Shown here: in pieces, positions 14,089-18,213 of the stretch
Layout of the letters: each line of letters opens with the position of its first letter
How positions within the stretch are numbered: the first letter of the stretch is position 1
Source: Methanomicrobiales archaeon
Lineage (GTDB): Archaea; Halobacteriota; Methanomicrobia; Methanomicrobiales; Methanoculleaceae
Direction of reading: 5' to 3'
Length of the DNA stretch: 18,213 bases
NCBI GenBank assembly: GCA_012797575.1
Contig: JAAZOW010000161.1
Span: 1 to 18,213 of the forward strand
Made by a program: the position numbers and the translations under genes
The notes under the pieces: generated by a model
What the model was told of the DNA's origin: nothing
The model's input: the letters and a program-made list of their open reading frames with translations, nothing else
Database searches by the model: none

Positions 14089-14757
14089 TCACATCGATAT
14101 GACTATCTCTATCACACGCAGGAAGAGGAGGAGCGAGCTGACGTGAACCATCAGGATGAAGGGCGCTCCCTGGGCTCTCGTGATCTCAGCTTTCGCCACG
14201 TAGAACGGTGCCATGCCCTCACCCATGACACCGAGGACCAGGAACGCCTTCGCGATGATCGGGACCGCAACCCCGTCAGCGAAGAGCTCCCACATGCTCA
14301 GCGTGCCGGTGCTGGCAAGGATGATCGCCGCCCCCCCGAAGAGCGGGACGGTGGCTAGCATAGCGACGATGCCATACTGGAACGCGGCGTTCAGGACGTG
14401 CCGGTTCCGGTATGCCGCAACGATGCCGATGTTCGTGATCCCCACGAGCGACGCGAAGAGCGTGAAGTTGAAGACGTCTCCGCTCACCATCGCTCCAAGC
14501 GTGGCAAGCCCGCAGGCGATCGCCATGAAGCGCTGGAATCGCATCAGATCTATGCTGACTTCCTTTGCGCCGTAGGCATCGCCACCGAACGCTATATCCA
14601 CCTGCCGCTCGGGTCGGCTCACGATGGCAAGAACCGTGAAGATGAGGGCGAAGACGAAGAGCGCCGCTGTGTATGGACTGAAGTAGTTGACGATGTCACC
14701 GAACTCCAGTACAAAGAGTTCCTGCCCGCCGATATTTCCCGTGGGGAGATTAAACAT
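14089..14757 (-). CDS. ehaH: Antiporter-like membrane subunit EhaH
   Basis: A 222-residue protein with about six hydrophobic segments, like a half-length MrpD/NuoN antiporter subunit. The segment IIAKAFLVLG..GEGMAPFYVAKAE near residues 165-195 holds a lysine before a proline-containing kink, the pattern found in proton or sodium channels of this family. ATG at 14757 is chosen because GAGGTGG lies five bases upstream. An in-frame GTG at 14766 is part of that ribosome binding site. The gene overlaps ehaG by eight bases. With EhaJ it is the likely ion-pumping core; whether H+ or Na+ is carried cannot be told. Confidence 0.87.
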   Translation of the reverse strand: MFNLPTGNIGGQELFVLEFGDIVNYFSPYTAALFVFALIFTVLAIVSRPERQVDIAFGGDAYGAKEVSIDLMRFQRFMAIACGLATLGAMVSGDVFNFTLFASLVGITNIGIVAAYRNRHVLNAAFQYGIVAMLATVPLFGGAAIILASTGTLSMWELFADGVAVPIIAKAFLVLGVMGEGMAPFYVAKAEITRAQGAPFILMVHVSSLLLFLRVIEIVISM

Positions 14758-15352
14758 TGGAACCACCTCGCATCGTCCCGACGAGAGACATCTTTGCCAT
14801 CACTTTGAGGAGGATGGCGCCTCCTGCCATCATCACTGCAAAGAGCCAGTACTGCGGCAGGAACATGAAGATGAAGAATGCTGCTATCCAGATCACCCAT
14901 GCATAGCCACTCACGGTCTCGATCAGCTCAAACTGCTCGGCGTGGTCCCGGCACATGAAGTAGAAGACCGCACCGACCGCAGCGACCGCACCTCCGGTGA
15001 ATCCGGAGAGGACAATCCCGTAGGCGACAAGGATCAGGGCGAGGATGCCGGGCGCACTGTCCATCACCTCGATGTGGAATGCTGGCTCAATGTGAGGTTT
15101 CTGGAGCCCTTCTTTTGCGATATAGACCTCAGAGACTGCCATCAACTCTGATATGCCGACAACGAGGCCGGGAAGGATGAGTGCCTCGGCGAGATCGGTG
15201 GCGACAAGCGCGATCAGGACGAGAGCGAGGACCTCAGCAAGGTCGGTGAGGAGGATCCGATGAAGGTCATCGCGCTCCCGGACGATGGCCATGAACCCGA
15301 TGATGAGCCCGGCCACGGCGACCAGAAGGCCGACGGTGTATGCCGTGGACAT
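14750..15352 (-). CDS. ehaG: Membrane subunit EhaG-like
   Basis: A 200-residue protein with about five to six hydrophobic segments and a hydrophilic middle (about 75-97). Acidic residues sit inside predicted helices (TDLAEVL at 36-42, TDLAEAL at 52-58). These repeat each other closely and recall MrpC/NuoK-type helices. Order and size fit EhaG (DUF2105, as I recall). ATG at 15352 overlaps the ehaF stop by one base (TGATG). Confidence 0.83.
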   Translation of the reverse strand: MSTAYTVGLLVAVAGLIIGFMAIVRERDDLHRILLTDLAEVLALVLIALVATDLAEALILPGLVVGISELMAVSEVYIAKEGLQKPHIEPAFHIEVMDSAPGILALILVAYGIVLSGFTGGAVAAVGAVFYFMCRDHAEQFELIETVSGYAWVIWIAAFFIFMFLPQYWLFAVMMAGGAILLKVMAKMSLVGTMRGGSNV

Positions 15353-15816
15353 CAGTTATCCCTCCGGAAGAGGTAGCTTGCGATTGCAAACGCTACAAAG
15401 AGAATGCTCGTCTCGACGACGGTATCAAGGCCCCGTGTGTTGTAGAGAATTTCGTCGATGATGCCGCCCGGGTGCGCGACGATCGTCGTCCCGATGTGGA
15501 GGGTGTGGTCCGCGAGCCAATGGCTGAGTGGTGTCAGGTAGGTTGTGACGTAGCCGACGTAGGGTGAGTTCTCAGGGTACTGTGCCTTCACCGGAGTGGT
15601 CCCGAACGGAACGCCGCCCCGGTCGTAGGGGTTCAGCGAGCTGTTGGGATCGATGGTCTTCGGGTAGAGCTGGTCATCATGGTAGGTGATGAACGGTAGG
15701 GTGACAAGGCCCAGCACCGCGATGACCACGAAGAAGAAGGCGTAGAGCGTGGTGAGGTTCTCGAGCCGGGAGATCGTCTCCGATATCCGGGTGATGACCG
15801 ACCGGTTCGGTTTCAT
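15352..15816 (-). CDS. ehaF: Membrane subunit EhaF-like (MrpB-related end)
   Basis: A 154-residue protein with one hydrophobic segment near 24-43, a long hydrophilic loop (about 45-110) predicted to face outside, and a C-terminal helix near 130-148. The sequence NTRGLDTVVET at 127-137 resembles the RGxDTxxE motif of MrpA/MrpB-type subunits in Mrp antiporters and Mbh hydrogenases. Order and size fit EhaF (DUF2106, as I recall). It overlaps ehaE by four bases (ATGA). Confidence 0.83.
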   Translation of the reverse strand: MKPNRSVITRISETISRLENLTTLYAFFFVVIAVLGLVTLPFITYHDDQLYPKTIDPNSSLNPYDRGGVPFGTTPVKAQYPENSPYVGYVTTYLTPLSHWLADHTLHIGTTIVAHPGGIIDEILYNTRGLDTVVETSILFVAFAIASYLFRRDN

Positions 15817-16049
15817 TCTAACCCCCTCCGTTCGACGACCCGTACAAGGACGAAGGTTGAGATCGCCGTAACGCCGATGAACGTCACCAGGGCGAGCATC
15901 TCATCGTAGGCGAGCATGATGAGCAGGAGTCCAAGTCCCGGGATCTCGAGGCATATCAGCCGGGAGAGGTAGGTCCTCGGGCGCGGAAATCCGGCGGCTA
16001 TCACACCGATGATGAGGATGACGCAACCGAGGATGAACTCAGGCGTCAC
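15813..16049 (-). CDS. ehaE: Small membrane subunit EhaE-like
   Basis: A 78-residue hydrophobic protein with segments at about 5-20 and 33-70, separated by a basic loop (PRPRTYLSR), and a basic C-terminus. An acidic residue sits in each half (E35 and the DE pair at 49-50), as in small Mrp-like subunits. Order fits EhaE (DUF2107, as I recall). ATG at 16049 overlaps the ehaD gene by 11 bases. Confidence 0.8.
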   Translation of the reverse strand: MTPEFILGCVILIIGVIAAGFPRPRTYLSRLICLEIPGLGLLLIMLAYDEMLALVTFIGVTAISTFVLVRVVERRGLE

Positions 16050-16278
16050 TGGCTTCCCTCCTCCTGCAGATCTGCAGGATGATGATCGTCGTGATGGGGA
16101 TGATCAGGCTGACGAGGATGGCGATGTCCAGGTAGCCTCGGTCTACGATGAACGGTATGATGCCGCCGAATATGATCCCGATAGCGATCAGCTTGTTGAA
16201 ACGGTCATGCTGCAGGTGAGCGCTCACCGCGCCGATGATCGCTATGGCCGCAAAGAGGAGGGCGAGTATGTCATCCAC
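16039..16278 (-). CDS. ehaD: Small membrane subunit EhaD-like (GTG start)
   Basis: A 79-residue protein with hydrophobic segments near 4-20, 29-44 and 48-69 and a basic, arginine-rich end. The start is GTG at 16278, eight bases inside the ehaC end, with GGGGTG upstream. The frame is open further upstream, but that part is the shadow of ehaC. Order fits EhaD (DUF2108, as I recall). Confidence 0.8.
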   Translation of the reverse strand: MDDILALLFAAIAIIGAVSAHLQHDRFNKLIAIGIIFGGIIPFIVDRGYLDIAILVSLIIPITTIIILQICRRREASDA

Positions 16279-16513
16279 GCCGGACACCCCCCGCGTACGT
16301 GCTTGCGATCGCGTTTGCTTCAAGCGTGGAGCCGATGAAGTAGGCTGCCGCCGCCACAAGGGTGAGCGGGTGATCGAGTAGCAGGACAAGCGCGCCGGCG
16401 ATGGCGAAGTTCATGACGTTTACGTAGGGGAGTTTCCGGCCAGTGTTTCTCTCAACAGTGGCCCTGATGACGGCAAAGACTGCGATCACGGCCACGAGGT
16501 AGAGTGCGATCAC
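16271..16513 (-). CDS. ehaC: Small membrane subunit EhaC-like (GTG start)
   Basis: An 80-residue hydrophobic protein with segments at about 2-16, 32-46 and 50-66, and a basic loop (RATVERNTGRKL). GTG at 16513 overlaps the ehaB stop (GTGA) and has GGAGGG about eight bases upstream. The longer open frame upstream is the shadow of ehaB. Order fits EhaC (DUF2109, as I recall). Confidence 0.8.
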   Translation of the reverse strand: MIALYLVAVIAVFAVIRATVERNTGRKLPYVNVMNFAIAGALVLLLDHPLTLVAAAAYFIGSTLEANAIASTYAGGVRRG

Positions 16514-16995
16514 TGTCGGGCCCTCCAGAGGCGTGCAAGTAGCCTGCTTGCGTGGGTGTGCGACAGTCCCTGTATGGTCAGTATGGCGATCACCATGCCC
16601 GCGATGAAGTCGGTGGCGGAGAAGCCGATCAGGGTGAAGCCATAGATGACGAACGTGGCAAGGACCGCTCCTGTGGTCCCTGCGTAGCCAGGGTCGTGAC
16701 AGATCCGGTTGCCGATGAAGACCATCAGGGCTGCAACGAGGCCGCCGGGAATGCCGGCTACATAGACGCCGCACGCAGCAAGGAGCGTTCCGGCTGAGGC
16801 GTCAGGGGAACAGACGATATTTCCCATCATATTGCCGCCAGTAAGGGCACCTCCGCCGGCCTCAATATCTCGCGCGATAGCCGACGCTCCACTGACACCT
16901 CCCGCTTCCGGCAACTTAAAGAAGATGTCGACGGTTATGAAGAGTATCCAGGCGATGACTGCCGCTGCCAGGATATGTAGAATTTCACCCAGCAT
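16510..16995 (-). CDS. ehaB: Membrane subunit EhaB-like, first gene of the operon
   Basis: A 161-residue protein with hydrophobic segments at about 4-27, 68-95, 103-125 and 127-143. Between the first and second lies a glycine-rich stretch with GGGALTGGNMMGN and a SPDAS turn, unusual for a plain membrane anchor. Size and first place in the order fit EhaB, whose detailed role is unknown. ATG at 16995 has only a weak GAAAGAGA upstream, as the first gene behind a short leader. No ehaA-like gene is found further upstream in the window. Confidence 0.82.
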   Translation of the reverse strand: MLGEILHILAAAVIAWILFITVDIFFKLPEAGGVSGASAIARDIEAGGGALTGGNMMGNIVCSPDASAGTLLAACGVYVAGIPGGLVAALMVFIGNRICHDPGYAGTTGAVLATFVIYGFTLIGFSATDFIAGMVIAILTIQGLSHTHASRLLARLWRARQ

Positions 16996-17007
16996 TCTCT
17001 TTCATCT

Positions 17008-17038
17008 ATTGAAAATTACGGTTGATCAATTCAATAAA
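17008..17038 (-). promoter_or_regulatory. Promoter region of the eha-fwd operon
   Basis: This is the most AT-rich spot of the region. On the minus strand TTTATTGA (17031-17038) is the best TATA candidate, placing the transcription start near 17009 and leaving a leader of about 14 bases. Across the predicted start lie the palindrome TTGATCAA (17022-17029) and the inverted repeat ATTGAA (17008-17013) / TTCAAT (17030-17035), either of which could be an operator. Confidence 0.5.
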
Positions 17039-17058
17039 GGTTGTGTTGTTGACATTTC

Positions 17059-17083
17059 GGACTTCTTTCGACCAGAGAAGTCC
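17059..17083. repeat. Perfect 8-bp inverted repeat upstream of the eha-fwd promoter
   Basis: GGACTTCT (17059-17066) and AGAAGTCC (17076-17083) are exact inverted copies separated by nine bases. The centre lies about 35 bases upstream of the TATA candidate, where archaeal activators often bind. It is not followed by a T tract on either strand, so a terminator is less likely. Confidence 0.5.
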
Positions 17084-18138
17084 TCCAGGCGCGCAAGATG
17101 CGGCGATCGGGATGATTTCACGTACTTTGGCAACCGATTTTGGGCGTATTAGATTTTTCTATCGTCTCTTGAGTGCCAGAAGCTCTGCACCCCGCATCGT
17201 CGTCTTATGAGCCTTTGTGGCACTGCGGGGGACCAGATGCCGGCCCCGAAACCCTGGCTTCACGTGGAAGTTCGTGGAGGCTCATGGGGATCTCTCTCTG
17301 TTCTCCTTCTCTGCGGGGAGGATCAATGCATCGATCTCAAGCGCCCAGTGCACGAGCAGTGAGTGCTGAGTCTGGCTCTCGCACGATCAAACCCACTCCC
17401 TCCTCCCTTCCATGCTTCACGCCTCTTTCCATAGGGTGATAGGGCCTACCAGGGGCGAGCACACGCCCTGTGTTTCCTTGCGGGGATCGAGACCAATCTC
17501 AGGGAGAGATGTCCCCTACCACGGACCTGTCAGGTCTCATGACCCATGGAGGGGTTGGTGCACTCCATATCCTGACTGCGCGCCACCATCTTCTCTAATC
17601 CTGAGGTTCGTGGCTGTAGGGGTACTGACGGTGATCGATCCTGAACACCGTAGTCGGTGTATCCCCTCACGCATGCTGTTCTGTGGGGGGATCTGCGGCG
17701 CGGGAGGCCACCTCGGGGCGCGCCGTGGTTCCCGGGGTGCCCAAGAGCTCTAGGGCCGACCTCACCAGGGACCAAGCATCAATCTACTCCGCGCTCATCG
17801 GTGCAGGGCTTCCTACGAGCGTCCCGGAGCGTTTGGGAAACTCCGGATCGGTTCGTGTAGACCAACCGCCAGCAAACTGCCCATAGCCCATCCATTCGGC
17901 ACTTTGTGACGGGGGCCTCACCGTGATGATGACCACAAGCAAGCCCTCATCGCGTATCCATTCAATCGATCTTTCTTACGCTCTTGCCTGCAAGGGCGAC
18001 CCTGGAAGCGAAAGATCCAGCGAACTGTATGGTTATCTTTCGGGGCTCTCGGGGGCGTAGCGGGAAGACCCCGGTCGCGAGATCGGGGACGGGCGCTCCG
18101 CCGCCCTTCGTCATATTCCCAGGGGGTTATCAGAAAGA
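17084..18138. other. About 1.05 kb without a convincing gene, rich in stem-loops
   Basis: The ORFs here are short, overlap in several frames and have no recognisable product. No tRNA or rRNA is seen. Stem-loops include GACCT-GTC-AGGTC (about 17526-17538), ACACCG-TAGT-CGGTGT (about 17645-17660, inside a weaker GGGG/CCCC pairing), CGGAG/CTCCG (about 17825-17845), CTGGA/TCCAG (18002-18020) and the two at 18069-18106. An open stretch of about 70 codons at 17153-17362 (with GTAGDQMP) might be the tail of a decayed transposase, but this is weak. Together with the TnpB start to the right, the stretch is best read as mobile-element-related or degraded DNA. Confidence 0.4.
18069..18106 (+). other. Two adjacent stem-loops, one with a GNRA tetraloop
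   Basis: CCCCGGTC (18069-18076) pairs with GATCGGGG (18081-18088), with one G-U pair if read as + strand RNA, closed by the tetraloop GCGA. Next, GGGCG (18091-18095) pairs with CGCCC (18102-18106). They end about 60 bases before the tnpB start. They could be the left-end hairpins of the element or part of a structured RNA. Confidence 0.4.
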
Positions 18139-18153
18139 ATATATCGTTATAAG
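18139..18153 (+). promoter_or_regulatory. TATA box for the TnpB-type gene
   Basis: ATATATCG at 18139-18146 is centred about 27 bases before the ATG at 18170, which suggests a leaderless transcript. TTATAAGG begins at 18147 and may contribute. No ribosome binding site is present. Confidence 0.5.
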
Positions 18154-18169
18154 GACAAGTAATACCTGT

Positions 18170-18213
18170 ATGCTTCAAGCCTACAAGTATCGGATGTATC
18201 CCAGTCAGGAGCA
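18170..18213 (+). CDS. tnpB: TnpB/OrfB (IS200/IS605, IS1341 type), 5' end only
   Basis: The 14 complete codons read MLQAYKYRMYPSQE, a close fit to the usual TnpB N-terminus (the AYKYR.YP helix-turn-helix start). The rest lies beyond the window, so the RuvC catalytic residues and zinc finger cannot be checked. TnpB proteins are RNA-guided nucleases whose guide RNA is normally encoded at the 3' end of the gene, which would be outside this window. No TnpA (Y1 transposase) is seen next to it on the left, so it may be an IS1341-type lone gene. Confidence 0.75.
   Translation, partial: MLQAYKYRMYPSQE

Noticed and set aside
17412..17886. Overlapping + strand ORFs of 67-113 codons
   Set aside because: They overlap in different frames, have no ribosome binding site or family features, and span perfect stem-loops.
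17084..18138. CRISPR array, SRP RNA or RNase P RNA
   Set aside because: No regularly spaced repeats occur, and I could not find the conserved core sequences of SRP or RNase P RNA on either strand.

Overview
The window looks like chromosomal DNA of a hydrogenotrophic methanogen of the order Methanomicrobiales, probably Methanoculleus-like. The grounds are formylmethanofuran dehydrogenase genes, an Eha-type membrane-bound [NiFe] hydrogenase, a geranylgeranyl-reductase-family flavoprotein, archaeal TATA boxes, GGAGGTGA-type ribosome binding sites and high GC. The genus is inferred, not proven.

Left part (1-5963, mostly + strand). A start region without a convincing gene is followed by two small membrane proteins of unknown function (313-1132) behind a clear TATA box. 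Next is a geranylgeranyl-reductase-like flavoprotein (1275-2426) whose only sensible start is a CTG overlapping the stop of a 22-codon upstream ORF. A convergent GT4 glycosyltransferase of the trehalose synthase (TreT) type lies on the minus strand (2519-3748). Divergent from it is a DAO-type flavoprotein with a C-terminal Rieske domain (3947-5491). A leaderless DUF1922-like zinc-ribbon gene follows (5697-5963).

Central part (5964-16995, minus strand). This is one very compact run of 19 genes read right to left. Nearly all junctions are ATGA/GTGA/TGATG or longer overlaps, or gaps of 10 bases or less. It starts with 13 energy-converting hydrogenase genes (ehaB, C, D, E, F, G, H, I, J, one ehaK/L-like gene, M, N, O). 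A four-cluster ferredoxin follows, then fwdD, fwdB, fwdA and fwdC. Last is a 49-residue double zinc-ribbon protein that is too short for normal gene calling. The logic is clear: Eha uses the ion gradient to drive reduction of ferredoxin by H2, and the ferredoxin feeds Fwd, which fixes CO2 onto methanofuran, the first step of methanogenesis. Having both in one apparent transcript suggests matched expression and perhaps a physical complex. No ehaA is seen upstream of ehaB.

Right part (16996-18213). The eha promoter region is AT-rich and has a perfect 8-bp inverted repeat upstream of the TATA candidate. About 1.1 kb follows without a convincing gene but with several good stem-loops. The window ends 44 bases into a TnpB-type (IS200/IS605/IS1341 OrfB) gene with its own TATA box, so the right edge is mobile DNA.
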